Assembly: GCF_020164955.1 (NCBI RefSeq)
Contig: NZ_JAIUHG010000007.1
Coordinates: forward strand, 171,162 to 235,161
Reading direction: 5' to 3'
DNA from: Mesorhizobium sp. CA8
Lineage (GTDB): Bacteria > Pseudomonadota > Alphaproteobacteria > Rhizobiales > Rhizobiaceae
Length of the DNA: 64,000 bases
Made by a program: the position numbers and the translations under genes
The notes under the pieces: model-generated
What the model was told of the DNA's origin: nothing
Databases searched by the model: none
The model's input: the letters and a program-made list of their open reading frames with translations, nothing else
Part shown: positions 27,420 to 36,615 of the stretch, one piece after another
Numbering within the stretch: position 1 is the first letter of the stretch
How the letters are laid out: each line of letters starts with the position of its first letter

Positions 27420-27624
27420 GCCTTGTTTACTACGTTGGGCGAAATGTGCGCATGTCGGTCACCCGTGTTTATCCTGTAGCGAATTTTTCACGGTTTTTCG
27501 AAGCGCGGGTGAAAACCCGGGAAGCCCATCTTCCTCCGCAGCAGAACCGCTCGGCTCGCTTCGTTCCCGGCAGGCTACTGGAGAAACCGGCCTCAAGCCG
27601 GCCATTCTGAACACGGGCGCATCG

Positions 27625-30600
27625 ATGAACAGCAAGCGGTCCTATCTCGATACACTCAATGCCGGCAGGCAGCGCCGGCCTCACGCATCGCTCGAGGAAC
27701 TGAACCGCTCGCTCGAAACGCTGGAGCAGCGGCTGGACCGGACGCGCGCCGACATGCCCGACCGCCCCGATCTGCGGCGGCCGCCGGTCGAGCCGCGTTA
27801 TCCAAGCACGCAGCCTTACGGCCAGCCGCGCTGGTACGAAGATACCTATTCCGCGCAAAGACCTTTGGACCGGCCTCCACAAAGCCCGGCAGCGCAGTAT
27901 CCCGGCACGCAGAGCCAGCGGCCGCAAGCTCGCGCTCCACAAAATCCGACGCCCGGCGCCGCGCAAGCCTTCGGGCAGAACTATCAGGCGATCGCGCGTG
28001 ACATCGATCGGGTGCGCGGCCAGGAAGACAGTGTCGCCATGGTCGGCAAGATCGCCGTCGAATTGCGCGGGCTGCGCGAGGAACTGCGCCATCAGATGAC
28101 CGCCGGCCTGCAGCGCGAATTCGAAGCGTTTCGCCAGGACATCGACCGCGCCCTGCAGGTGAACAGCCAGCGCGGCACCGGCGGCATACCGGACAAGAGC
28201 AGCGCCGAGCTCAGCCTCGAATTCGAGCGGCTTTCGGGCGCCATCCAGGCGCTTGCCGACAAGAGCGACGACCGCAGCGTCAATCTGCTGCGGCTGGAAC
28301 TGGAGCAAGTGAAAGGCGCGCTCGACACGCTGGCGCGCGAGGAAAGCGTGCAGAAGGTCGACCGCCGCTGGGACGATTTCAACCGCCGCTGGAGCGCTTT
28401 CGAGGATCGCGTCGACGCCGACCAGCGCAAGCGCGCGGAAGGCCCGAGCCTTTCAGTGCTGACAGAGCGGCTCGAGCAAATCAGCAGCGCCGTCAACAAC
28501 CTGCCGGAATCGCTTTCGCTACGCTCGCTGGAGGAAAAGGTGCGCACGCTCGCCGGCGCGATCGACCGTTTCGCCAGCCAGCAGACCGCGCGCGGCGGCG
28601 AAACGCTCGCCATGATCGACGAACGGCTGGACGAGATTTCCCGCGCCATCGTCGCCTCGACGGTCGCCGCGCAGGCCAATGTCTTCGACCCCGAAACCTT
28701 CGGCCGGATCGAGAAGCGCATGGCATCGCTGGCGGCGCAGATCGAAGAGGTCGCGCAGTCGCGACCCGGCGCCGAGGTCATCGATCGCCTCAACCTCCTC
28801 ACCAGCCGCGTGGACCAGTTGGCCGGCCGCGCCGATCTTCCCGAACAGGCCATGGAACGGCTCGGCATGCAGATCGCCTCCATCACGGAGAAGATGGACC
28901 GCACGCCGGCGTTTCCCGACGCCGACCAGATCTTCCAGGGTCTGGAGCAGCGCTTCGACGCGCTGTCCATGCTGCTCGAGCGTCGCCAGGGCGATGCGAT
29001 CGAACAGGGCAATATGCTGTTTCGCGACCTCGAGCGACGGCTGGACGAGGTCGCGGACAGGCTCGACCAGCGCATGCACCAGGACGACGGCGCCGGCATC
29101 ATGGAAGCACTCGACGCCCGCTTCGCCGCGCTTGCCAAGCGCATCGAGACACGCACATCCGATCCTGCCAACGAGATGGCTATCCGCGGACTGGAAAGCC
29201 GGCTCGAGGACATTTCCAGCCGGCTGGAATGGTCCGCGCAGCAGGTCGCGGGCATCGATCCGGCGCTGATCCGCAGCCTGGAAGCGCAAGTCGCCGGCCT
29301 GTCGGCACATCTTTCCAAGCCCAGCACGCCGTTGCCCGAATTCGAGGACATCAGCCCGCGCCTGAACGAGATCGAGAAGTCGCTGGCCGGCACGCGCGAT
29401 TCCATCCTGAGCGTGGCGCGCGAGGCGGCCGAGAGCGCCGTCAAATCGCTGGCCGAGTCGACGTCCAGCACGGCCCAGACCAACGCGACGGCGGTGGCCG
29501 GCCTCGCCCAGGACCTGAAGACGCTCGAAGCGCTCACCCGGCGCTCCGACGAGCGCAACTCGCGGACATTCGAGGCGATCCACGACACGCTGCTCAAGAT
29601 CGTCGACCGGCTGGGCTCGCTGGAATCGGGCGAGACCAGCGAAGCGGTCAGCGAACTGGTCGATCCGCAGCCGGCCGGGAAGCGCGGCGGCCGCGGCGGC
29701 AAGATCGCGGTGCAGGACGCGCCTTCGATGGACATCGACCAGCCGCTGCCGCTCACGGGAGACATGGCCAGCCTTGAAGGCCGCGCCGCAGCAATCATGC
29801 GCGACGAGCCGAGCGCACAACGTACGCCTGCCGAGGCCGCAGCAGCGGCGGCCATGGCAGCCCTCGGACCGGATGCGATCGGCGACAAGAGCGAGACGGC
29901 CGGCCGCAGAAAATCGATGCTCAGCGGCCTGGCGCGCGCCTTCAAGGGCAAGAAGGAAGCAGACACGCAGCTGCTTGCCGGCGCTGCGCCGGCCGGCGAC
30001 GTGCCAAGCGTCGATATCGACGAACCGCTCGATCCCAAGGCCGCCAACCGGCCATTGGAACCCGGTTCCGGCGCGCCGGACCTCAACGCGATCATGAAGC
30101 GCGTGCGCGACGAGCGCGGCGGCCAGCCGGTCAGGCGCACCGAGAGCGATGCCGCGAAGTCCGATTTCATCGCTGCCGCCCGCCGCGCTGCCCAGGCGGC
30201 CGCAGCCGAAGCCGACACGCTGAAGCGGCAGTCGACCATGACCGGCCCGGTGAAGGCGCTGAGGATAGGCGACCTGCTCAAGGCGCGGCGCAAGCCGATC
30301 TTGATGGCGGCTGCCGCGATCATGATGGCGCTGGCCGGCCTGCAGTTGGGCAAGGCCTTCCTGTCCGATCCTGTCGAAACGGCCAACAACCAGCCCGCGC
30401 CGATCGTCTCCTCACAGACGGTCGATACGGCTTCGCTCAACGCGACCGCCGCGCCGCAAGCCGATACGCAAAAAACCGACATAGGGACCGCACAGGCCGA
30501 AAACGCCCCTGCCCGTCCCATCAGGCAGGCGGAGCCCCTCAAGGAGGCCGCCCCGACCGCTTCTATTCCTTCCGGTCCCGAAACTGCCGCCGCCATGCCG

Positions 30601-31737
30601 GCCGAACCGGCGCCCGCGCCGGTGGCGCTTGCGGCGCCTGCCGAGCCGATGCCGATTTCGGCGATGCCGCCCGAACCTGCCGCCGCAGCCGCCTCCGCGA
30701 CGGATATGGATGGCGACATGCAGCCGATGGCCAAGGAAGCTGTGGCGGTCAGTCCGGCGGCCGAGGGTGCCGCGGCCAGCGCGTCGGCGCCCGCCAGCGC
30801 AGCAACCGGCGCGCCGGCTGCCACCTCCGCCGACACGACAGGCGCCGTGCCGCCGGCCGGAAGCCAGGCGGCCGCGGCCAAATTCGACATTCCTACGGAA
30901 ATCGGTCCGGTGGCGCTGCGCGACGCCGCCGCCGGCGGCGACGCCAAGGCGCTGTTCGAGGTCGGCTCGCGCTACGCGGAATCGCGCGGCGTCAAGGAAG
31001 ACATGAAGGCGGCCGCCAAATGGTATGAGCAGTCGGCCGAGCTCGGCTTCGCGCCGGCCGAATACCGCATCGGCAATTTCTACGAAAAAGGCATCGGCGT
31101 CGCGCGCGACATCAAGAAGGCCAAGACCTACTACCAGCTCGCCGCCGAACAGGGCAACGCCAGCGCCATGCACAATCTGGCGGTGCTGTTCGCCATGGCG
31201 GCGGACGGCGTGACCGACAATGAATCGGCCACGCACTGGTTCCAGGAAGCCGCCGACCTCGGCGTCAAGGACAGCCAGTTCAACCTCGGCATCCTGGCCG
31301 CCAAGGGTGTCGGCATGAAGCAGAACCTGGAAGAATCCTACAAGTGGTTCGCGCTCGTCGCCAAGACCGGCGACAAGGATGCCGCCGCCAAGCGCGACGA
31401 GATCGCCAATGCGCTCAGGCCAGAGCAGCTCGAGCGGGCGCGGGCCGCCGCGGAATTGTGGAAGGCCAAGCCGCTCAACGCAGCCGCCAATTCGGCCGAT
31501 GTTCCGGAATCCTGGCAGGACAGCACGCCACAGACCACCGCCGGCATCGACATGAAAAAGGCGGTGAAGAACATCCAGCTGATCCTCAACAAGAACGGCT
31601 ACGATGCCGGTGGCGCCGACGGCGTGATGGGCGGCAAGACCAAGAACGCCATTATGGCCTTCCAGACCGACAACAAGATGAAGCCGACCGGCGAGATCGA
31701 CGCGCCGCTCGTCAAGGCGCTCCTGGCGCACAAATAA
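27625..31737 (+). CDS. podJ: PodJ-like polar organising protein with Sel1 repeats and peptidoglycan-binding domain
   Basis: 1370-aa protein with one membrane span. Residues 1-800 are largely coiled coil (long heptad runs such as LERRLDEVADRLDQ and SRLEEISS-like repeats), then a basic/acidic linker. A transmembrane helix lies at about 890-912 (ILMAAAAIMMALAGLQ), followed by an Ala/Pro-rich region, four Sel1-like repeats at about 1093-1255, and a C-terminal peptidoglycan-binding domain at about 1312-1368 (NIQLILNKNGYDAGGADGVMG). This is the architecture of Caulobacter and rhizobial PodJ, which marks the cell pole and recruits pilus and division factors. The ribosome site is weak. Confidence 0.85.
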   Translation: MNSKRSYLDTLNAGRQRRPHASLEELNRSLETLEQRLDRTRADMPDRPDLRRPPVEPRYPSTQPYGQPRWYEDTYSAQRPLDRPPQSPAAQYPGTQSQRPQARAPQNPTPGAAQAFGQNYQAIARDIDRVRGQEDSVAMVGKIAVELRGLREELRHQMTAGLQREFEAFRQDIDRALQVNSQRGTGGIPDKSSAELSLEFERLSGAIQALADKSDDRSVNLLRLELEQVKGALDTLAREESVQKVDRRWDDFNRRWSAFEDRVDADQRKRAEGPSLSVLTERLEQISSAVNNLPESLSLRSLEEKVRTLAGAIDRFASQQTARGGETLAMIDERLDEISRAIVASTVAAQANVFDPETFGRIEKRMASLAAQIEEVAQSRPGAEVIDRLNLLTSRVDQLAGRADLPEQAMERLGMQIASITEKMDRTPAFPDADQIFQGLEQRFDALSMLLERRQGDAIEQGNMLFRDLERRLDEVADRLDQRMHQDDGAGIMEALDARFAALAKRIETRTSDPANEMAIRGLESRLEDISSRLEWSAQQVAGIDPALIRSLEAQVAGLSAHLSKPSTPLPEFEDISPRLNEIEKSLAGTRDSILSVAREAAESAVKSLAESTSSTAQTNATAVAGLAQDLKTLEALTRRSDERNSRTFEAIHDTLLKIVDRLGSLESGETSEAVSELVDPQPAGKRGGRGGKIAVQDAPSMDIDQPLPLTGDMASLEGRAAAIMRDEPSAQRTPAEAAAAAAMAALGPDAIGDKSETAGRRKSMLSGLARAFKGKKEADTQLLAGAAPAGDVPSVDIDEPLDPKAANRPLEPGSGAPDLNAIMKRVRDERGGQPVRRTESDAAKSDFIAAARRAAQAAAAEADTLKRQSTMTGPVKALRIGDLLKARRKPILMAAAAIMMALAGLQLGKAFLSDPVETANNQPAPIVSSQTVDTASLNATAAPQADTQKTDIGTAQAENAPARPIRQAEPLKEAAPTASIPSGPETAAAMPAEPAPAPVALAAPAEPMPISAMPPEPAAAAASATDMDGDMQPMAKEAVAVSPAAEGAAASASAPASAATGAPAATSADTTGAVPPAGSQAAAAKFDIPTEIGPVALRDAAAGGDAKALFEVGSRYAESRGVKEDMKAAAKWYEQSAELGFAPAEYRIGNFYEKGIGVARDIKKAKTYYQLAAEQGNASAMHNLAVLFAMAADGVTDNESATHWFQEAADLGVKDSQFNLGILAAKGVGMKQNLEESYKWFALVAKTGDKDAAAKRDEIANALRPEQLERARAAAELWKAKPLNAAANSADVPESWQDSTPQTTAGIDMKKAVKNIQLILNKNGYDAGGADGVMGGKTKNAIMAFQTDNKMKPTGEIDAPLVKALLAHK

Positions 31738-31738
31738 C

Positions 31739-31769
31739 GGCAGACGCGTCGCATACGCGACGCCCTGCC
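31739..31769 (+). terminator. Hairpin downstream of podJ
   Basis: Nested arms GGCAG/CTGCC and GCGTCGC/GCGACGC, with a 4-base loop ATAC, sit directly after the podJ stop. No T-run follows, so efficiency is uncertain. Confidence 0.5.
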
Positions 31770-31811
31770 ACACATTTGCCTGTTAACTGATTGAGATGGT
31801 TTTTGTTTCGG

Positions 31812-31842
31812 CGCGGCGGCGGGGTTTGGATACGCCGCCGCG
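31812..31842. other. 10-bp perfect GC hairpin in the tauE leader
   Basis: CGCGGCGGCG (31812-31821) and CGCCGCCGCG (31833-31842) with an 11-base loop form a very stable hairpin about 90 bases before the likely GTG start of the exporter gene. It is independent of the podJ hairpin and has no T-run on the plus strand. Confidence 0.6.
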
Positions 31843-31929
31843 TCGTCGCAAGAAAAAATTGGCTTTTCGGTGCTTTACTGTCCGGGGACGGCACTATGCG
31901 CCGACAGACAAACTGATCGAGACAGACGG

Positions 31930-32853
31930 GTGGGCATCTATCTCCCGATCGCGGAAATTTCCGTCAACGTCTTCGTGCTGCTGGCGATGGGCGCGGCGGT
32001 GGGTTTCCTGTCGGGCATGTTCGGGGTCGGCGGCGGCTTCCTGATCACGCCGCTCTTGATCTTCTACAACATCCCGCCGGCGATCGCCGTCGCCACGGGC
32101 GCCAACCAGGTCATCGCCTCCTCTTTCTCCGGCGCGCTGTCGCATTTCAAGCGCGGCACGCTCGACTTCAAGCTGGGCGGCGTGCTCCTGGCCGGCGGCA
32201 TCGTCGGCTCGACGGCCGGTATCTTCGTCTTTGCGCTCTTGCGCCGGCTTGGCCAGTTGGACCTGTTCATCTCGCTGCTCTATGTCGTGCTGCTCGGCAC
32301 GGTCGGAGGGCTGATGCTGGTCGAAAGCGTCAACGCGCTGCGCGCCAGCCGCAGCGGCGCCGCACCCGTGCTCAAGAAATCCGGACAGCACAACTGGATC
32401 CACCGGCTGCCGTTCAAGATGCGCTTCCGCGCCTCGAAGCTGTTCGTCAGCGTCATCCCGGTGCTCGGGCTCGGCGCCGGGATCGGCTTCCTGTCGTCGA
32501 TCATGGGCGTCGGCGGCGGCTTCATCATGGTGCCGGCGCTGATCTACCTGCTCAAGGTGCCCACCAATGTCGTTATCGGCACCTCGCTGTTCCAGATCAT
32601 CTTCACCTCGGCCTACACCACGCTGGTGCATGCCACGACCAACCAGACCGTCGACGTGATCCTGGCCTTCCTGCTGATGGCCGGCGGCGTCGCCGGCGCG
32701 CAGTATGGCGCCAAGGCCGGCCAGAGGCTGCGCGGCGAACAGCTGCGCGCGCTTTTGGCGATGCTGGTGCTGGCCGTCGCCATCCGCCTTGCCGCCGATC
32801 TCTTCGTGACGCCGCCCAATCTCTATTCGCTGTCCGCCGCGGGGCTCAACTGA
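31930..32853 (+). CDS. TauE/SafE family membrane transporter (sulfite/organosulfonate exporter type)
   Basis: 307-aa protein with about eight hydrophobic helices and the TauE/SafE repeats, each with a glycine-rich loop (GFLSGMFGVGGGFLITPLL and FLSSIMGVGGGFIMVPAL). Family members export sulfite, sulfoacetate or related anions; many are uncharacterised. The GTG at 31930 is my choice; a GTG at 31870 would add 20 hydrophilic residues, and neither has a strong ribosome site. Its stop overlaps the start of the next gene by one base (TGATG), so the two are co-translated. Confidence 0.85.
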   Translation: MGIYLPIAEISVNVFVLLAMGAAVGFLSGMFGVGGGFLITPLLIFYNIPPAIAVATGANQVIASSFSGALSHFKRGTLDFKLGGVLLAGGIVGSTAGIFVFALLRRLGQLDLFISLLYVVLLGTVGGLMLVESVNALRASRSGAAPVLKKSGQHNWIHRLPFKMRFRASKLFVSVIPVLGLGAGIGFLSSIMGVGGGFIMVPALIYLLKVPTNVVIGTSLFQIIFTSAYTTLVHATTNQTVDVILAFLLMAGGVAGAQYGAKAGQRLRGEQLRALLAMLVLAVAIRLAADLFVTPPNLYSLSAAGLN

Positions 32854-33644
32854 TGGCGGCACGACGAGCATTTGCAGCCGCCGTCTCGTTGTCGATGCTC
32901 TTTGCCCTTTCCCCGGCGACGGCGCAGACGCCGCCCGCCGAAAGCATTCAGATCGGCCTGTCGACCGACGCCATTTCCATCACGGCGGGTTTCTCGGGCG
33001 CCGACCTGACGATCTTCGGATCGCTGGAAAATCCCGACCCGCTGATCGCGCGCCAAGGGCGCTACGACGTAATCGTCGTGCTCGAAGGGCCGCCAAGGCC
33101 GGTCGTCGTCCGGCGCAAGGACAGGGTGCTCGGCGTCTGGATCAATCTGGATTCGGAGACGTTCGAGAACGTGCCGGTTTCCTATTCCGTTGCGACGACG
33201 CGGCCGCTGCAGGACATCGCCGAGCCTGCCAAATACAAGCAGCTGTCGCTCGGTGCGCAGAACCTCTACATGAAGCCCGCCGACGAGACCGACAGCCCGG
33301 CGACGATCGAGGAATTCACCGCCGCGCTCCGCGACCGCAAGGCGGCCACGGGCCTCTACAGCGAAAATGTCGGCGGCGTGCAATTCCTGTCGCAGAACCT
33401 TTTTCGCGCCACCGTGCGGCTCGCGCCCAACGTGCCGGTCGGAACCCATAAAGCCCGCGCGTTCCTGTTCAAGAGCGGCATGTTCGTCAAGGAAAGCTCG
33501 GCCCAGCTCGAAATCCGCAAATCCGGCTTCGAGCAGTCGGTCTTCCGCGTCGCGCATGACGATTCGTTCCTCTACGGCGTGTTTGCGATATCGCTGGCCA
33601 TGCTGACCGGCTGGCTGGGCCGGCTCATCTTCCGCAAGGATTGA
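32853..33644 (+). CDS. TIGR02186-type alphaproteobacterial membrane protein
   Basis: 263-aa protein with a signal peptide (cleavage near SPATA-QTP), a beta-rich exported domain, and one C-terminal membrane helix (FLYGVFAISLAMLTGWLGRLIF). The body contains IQIGLSTDAISITAGFSGADLTIFG and EPPRPVVVRRK-like segments that I associate with TIGR02186, a family coded beside TauE/SafE in rhizobia. Its function is unknown; the coupling by a one-base overlap suggests a partner of the exporter. Confidence 0.7.
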   Translation: MAARRAFAAAVSLSMLFALSPATAQTPPAESIQIGLSTDAISITAGFSGADLTIFGSLENPDPLIARQGRYDVIVVLEGPPRPVVVRRKDRVLGVWINLDSETFENVPVSYSVATTRPLQDIAEPAKYKQLSLGAQNLYMKPADETDSPATIEEFTAALRDRKAATGLYSENVGGVQFLSQNLFRATVRLAPNVPVGTHKARAFLFKSGMFVKESSAQLEIRKSGFEQSVFRVAHDDSFLYGVFAISLAMLTGWLGRLIFRKD

Positions 33645-33662
33645 CGCTTCGGGAAGAATCGG

Positions 33663-33699
33663 AAGACCCGTTTTCCGTTCAAAACAGGGTTTCCCTTTT
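33663..33699 (+). terminator. Possible terminator after the TIGR02186-type gene
   Basis: ACCCGTTTT (33666-33674) and AAAACAGGGT (33681-33690) pair with one bulge and are followed by TTCCCTTTTC. This would end the tauE operon before the Hsp70 gene. Confidence 0.4.
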
Positions 33700-33843
33700 C
33701 CCCGTTTTGCGATACATCGCCGCCTCCCAGCCCCTAGGGACAAGCACACATTTCGATTTCGGCAGAGCGGTCCGGCAATCCGGATGACGGCGCCCAACGC
33801 GTCCCCGACGATCTGCCGGCATAAGCAAAGACAGGAGGCTGCG

Positions 33844-35100
33844 ATGCGATCGGCATTCGGCGGCATCGATTTCGGCACGTCCAATTCCACCGTGGGCGTG
33901 ATCCGCGACGGCCGGGCGCGGCTGGTGGCGCTGGAAGGCGAGCAGCCCACTCTGCCCAGCGCCGTGTTCTTCAACTTCGAGGACGGCTACACCTATTTCG
34001 GCCGCCGTGCGATCAGCGACTACACCGACAGTATCGAAGGCCGGCTGATGCGCTCGCTGAAGAGCGTGCTCGGCAGTTCTCTTGCCAACGAGAAGACGCG
34101 CATCAAGGCGCGCCAGATCGGCTTCATCGACATTATCGGCCTGTTCATAGACCACCTCAAGAAACGGCTGGAAGAAGATGCCGGCGGTCCGGTCGACAAC
34201 GTCGTGCTGGGCCGGCCCGTGCAGTTCGTCGACGACGACGCGGCTGCCGATGCGAAGGCGCAGGGCGAACTGGAAAAGGCGGCGCGCGCGCAAGGCTTCA
34301 AGCACATCGCCTTCCAGTTCGAGCCGATCGCGGCGGCGCTCGATTACGAGCAGAAGGTTTCCCGCGAAGAGCTGGCGCTGATCGTCGATATGGGCGGCGG
34401 CACATCCGACTTCTCGATCGTGAGGGTTTCGCCGGAGCGCGCCCGCTCGACCGACCGCAAGTCCGACATCCTCGCCAACCGGGGCGTCCATATCGGCGGC
34501 ACCGATTTCGACCGGCTGCTCAGCATTGCCCATGTCATGCCTGAGCTCGGCTATCTGACGCGGACCAAGGACCACAAGCGCAACCTGCCCGCGGCCTACT
34601 TCATCGATCTCGCGACCTGGCAGCGCATCAATCTGGTCTACACCGCCAAGGCAATGAACGACCTGCGACAGATCCGCTACGAGGCCGAGCGGGCCGACCT
34701 CGTCGACCGCTTCGTCCACGTTGTCGAACATCGCTACGGCCATGCGATGGCGGGCTTGGTCGAAAGGGCGAAGATCGCGCTCACTGACCAATCCTCGGCC
34801 GAAGTGAAGGTGTCGCTGCCCGGCGCGCGCTTCGCGGCACAGATCACGCGCGCCGGCCTTGAGGAAACGATCAGCGGCGACATCGAACGCGTGGCCGCGA
34901 CGGTCAAACACACGATCGCCGACGCCGGCATCCCTGCCTCGGCCATCACCGCCGTGTTCCTCACCGGCGGTTCGACCGCCATCCCGCTGGCGAAGCGGCA
35001 GATCCTGTCGTTGGTGCAGCACGCCTCGGTTATCGAAGGCGACATGTTCGGCTCGGTCGGTCTGGGCCTCGCGCTCGACGCGCAGCGCAAATACGCGTGA
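33844..35100 (+). CDS. Hsp70 family protein (YegD-like)
   Basis: 418-aa actin-fold ATPase without the Hsp70 substrate domain. It starts with the phosphate loop GGIDFGTSNSTVGV, then LIVDMGGGTSDFSIV and VFLTGGSTAIPLAKRQI, the three nucleotide-binding signatures. AGGAGG lies 6 bases before the ATG at 33844; the longer frame from 33784 is not supported. E. coli YegD is a comparable stand-alone Hsp70-like protein of unclear role. Confidence 0.88.
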   Translation: MRSAFGGIDFGTSNSTVGVIRDGRARLVALEGEQPTLPSAVFFNFEDGYTYFGRRAISDYTDSIEGRLMRSLKSVLGSSLANEKTRIKARQIGFIDIIGLFIDHLKKRLEEDAGGPVDNVVLGRPVQFVDDDAAADAKAQGELEKAARAQGFKHIAFQFEPIAAALDYEQKVSREELALIVDMGGGTSDFSIVRVSPERARSTDRKSDILANRGVHIGGTDFDRLLSIAHVMPELGYLTRTKDHKRNLPAAYFIDLATWQRINLVYTAKAMNDLRQIRYEAERADLVDRFVHVVEHRYGHAMAGLVERAKIALTDQSSAEVKVSLPGARFAAQITRAGLEETISGDIERVAATVKHTIADAGIPASAITAVFLTGGSTAIPLAKRQILSLVQHASVIEGDMFGSVGLGLALDAQRKYA

Positions 35101-35184
35101 GCGTTTTGCCGCAACGTAGCTGCGGGGGTTGTCCATCGGGTAGCGACGGCATGCCCGGAAGGTTGGTCGAAACGCCCGTGACGT

Positions 35185-35365
35185 CGTCATCCACGGGCGG
35201 AGCAAGGAGCGAAGCGAGGCGGCGCAGACCCGAGGATCCATTCCGTGAGTTTGAAGCGTTGCTCCGGTGCAGAATTCTGCTCCGTTGTACTCCCTGGCCG
35301 ATGTAACGGAATGGATTCTAGGTCTCCGCAACGTCGCTTCGCGACTGCTTCGCCCTAGAATGACG
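35185..35365. repeat. Intergenic repeat family 3, long inverted repeat
   Basis: A 181-bp element with CGTCAT near its left end and ATGACG at its right end. Inner complementary arms include GATCCATTCCGT against ACGGAATGGATT. Sub-arms contain GCGAAGCGAGGCGGCG and CGCAACGTCGCTTCGCGAC. It fills most of the 345-bp gap between the Hsp70 gene and the LysR gene. I recognise this kind of element as recurrent in Mesorhizobium genomes, though no second copy occurs in this window. Confidence 0.75.
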
Positions 35366-35445
35366 AAGTTCGGAGGGGCTTCGGCCAATCGCGAGCGTTT
35401 GTGATGATTCCTCATCCTGGATGCAGCCCTGATGCCGCCTGGGCA

Positions 35446-36333
35446 TCAGCTTACCTTTCCACCAAGATGCGCCTTCAGCGCCATCTGCGCGAGGCTCGCT
35501 TGGCGGTCGCGATGCGTGATCATGGCGAAATCGCGCTTCGGCAATTCGACCGGCACGGCCCTAAGGCTGCCCTCCGCCAAGGAGCGCGCGACCACCAGTT
35601 CCGAGATGATCGTCGCCCCCGCGCCGGCCTCGACCGCCTGACGCACGGCCTCGTTGCTGGGCAGGACGAGGAAAATCTGCAGCTCGGCCGGTGGGACCCC
35701 CTGGCTGAGCGCGAAATCCTCCAGCGCCTCCCGCGTGCCCGACCCGCCTTCCCTGATGATCCAGCGCAGCGCCCTGATATCGAGGTTCCCCGCGCGCGTC
35801 GTCGTCATTTCGGGATGCGCGCGCGCAACCACCAGCATCGGACGGTCTTCGTCGACCGTGGCGCGACGCAGGATGTCGGACTCGGTACGGCCCTCGACCA
35901 GTCCGAAATCGGCCCTGCCGTCCAGCACATTGGTCTCGACCTGCCTGGTGTTGCCGATCGTCACGCTCAGCTTCACGGCGGGATAGGCCTCATGGAAGGA
36001 CGCCAGGCGACGCGGCAGCCAGTAGCTGGCGATGGTCTGGCTGGCTGCGATCGACAGGCTGCCGGCGACGGTCTGCGAAACATCCTCCAGAACGCCGCGG
36101 GCGGCGGCGGCGCGATCCAGGACAGCCTTCGCCTCCGGCAGGAAGCGGTGACCGGTCTGGGCCAGTTCGATGTTGCGGCCGACCCGGTTGAACAGGCGCA
36201 CGCCATGCTGGCTTTCGAGCGCGCGAATGGCAGCCGACGCGGCCGACTGCGAGATGCCGAGCCGCTCGGCGGCTTTGGTCATGTGGCCGTGCTCGGCGAC
36301 GGCGACGAAGATGCGCAACTGATCGAGAGTCAT
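35446..36333 (-). CDS. LysR family transcriptional regulator, divergent from soeABC-like operon
   Basis: 295-aa LysR regulator. The N-terminal helix-turn-helix (LRIFVAVAEHGHMTKAAERLGISQSAASAAI) and the C-terminal substrate-binding fold with ASQTIASYWLPRRL and GRADFGLVEG are typical. Start at the ATG 36333 (MTLDQLRIFV); the frame extends six codons upstream. It is divergent from the molybdenum oxidoreductase operon with a 123-bp gap, so it probably controls that operon. Confidence 0.88.
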   Translation of the reverse strand: MTLDQLRIFVAVAEHGHMTKAAERLGISQSAASAAIRALESQHGVRLFNRVGRNIELAQTGHRFLPEAKAVLDRAAAARGVLEDVSQTVAGSLSIAASQTIASYWLPRRLASFHEAYPAVKLSVTIGNTRQVETNVLDGRADFGLVEGRTESDILRRATVDEDRPMLVVARAHPEMTTTRAGNLDIRALRWIIREGGSGTREALEDFALSQGVPPAELQIFLVLPSNEAVRQAVEAGAGATIISELVVARSLAEGSLRAVPVELPKRDFAMITHRDRQASLAQMALKAHLGGKVS

Positions 36334-36379
36334 GGGCCAACTAAGAAGCAAAGCCGATCGGAATTACAAGAGCTGCTTG

Positions 36380-36406
36380 TTAGACGGATCAATTGCTTTG
36401 TTCTAA
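36380..36406. promoter_or_regulatory. Candidate LysR binding region between lysR and the soe-like operon
   Basis: TTAGA at 36380-36384 and TCTAA at 36402-36406 form an inverted repeat with a 17-base spacer in the AT-rich divergent gap. LysR regulators often bind T-N11-A sites inside such repeats. No further evidence. Confidence 0.25.
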
Positions 36407-36456
36407 GTTTTTGCCTGAAGTTGGAAAAAATTGGTCGTTAGAGGCCAAGAGTGGGA

Positions 36457-36615
36457 ATGGCAGGGCGGTTCAAATCCCTTTTCGCGCATTGGAGCCGTCG
36501 GCTGAAGCGGCAGCTCGCCGGCGAGCGTTATCATCCCGAGCTCCATTACATGCGCGGGCCGGGACCCAAGACGAAGGCCAAGATGGCGAGCGGCAAGGGC
36601 GTGCGCGGATCATGA
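36457..36615 (+). CDS. 52-aa small protein translationally coupled to the soeA-like gene
   Basis: A 52-codon open frame begins MAGRFKSLFAHWSRRLKRQL and ends KGVRGS, with TGA overlapping the next ATG (ATGA, 36612-36615). It is very basic (about 14 K/R) and has no signal or membrane helix. The coupling and its position at the head of the operon argue that it is a real gene, possibly an accessory or assembly factor for the molybdoenzyme; no family is recognised. Confidence 0.6.
   Translation: MAGRFKSLFAHWSRRLKRQLAGERYHPELHYMRGPGPKTKAKMASGKGVRGS

Noticed and set aside
28092..30947. 951-codon minus-strand frame inside podJ
   Set aside because: Ser/Ala-rich shadow of podJ with no domain; the sense strand has coiled coil, membrane helix and Sel1 repeats.
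36464..36480. tRNA T-loop-like string GGTTCAAATCC
   Set aside because: The flanking bases do not form a T-stem and no acceptor stem or anticodon arm can be drawn around it; it lies in the 52-codon small gene.
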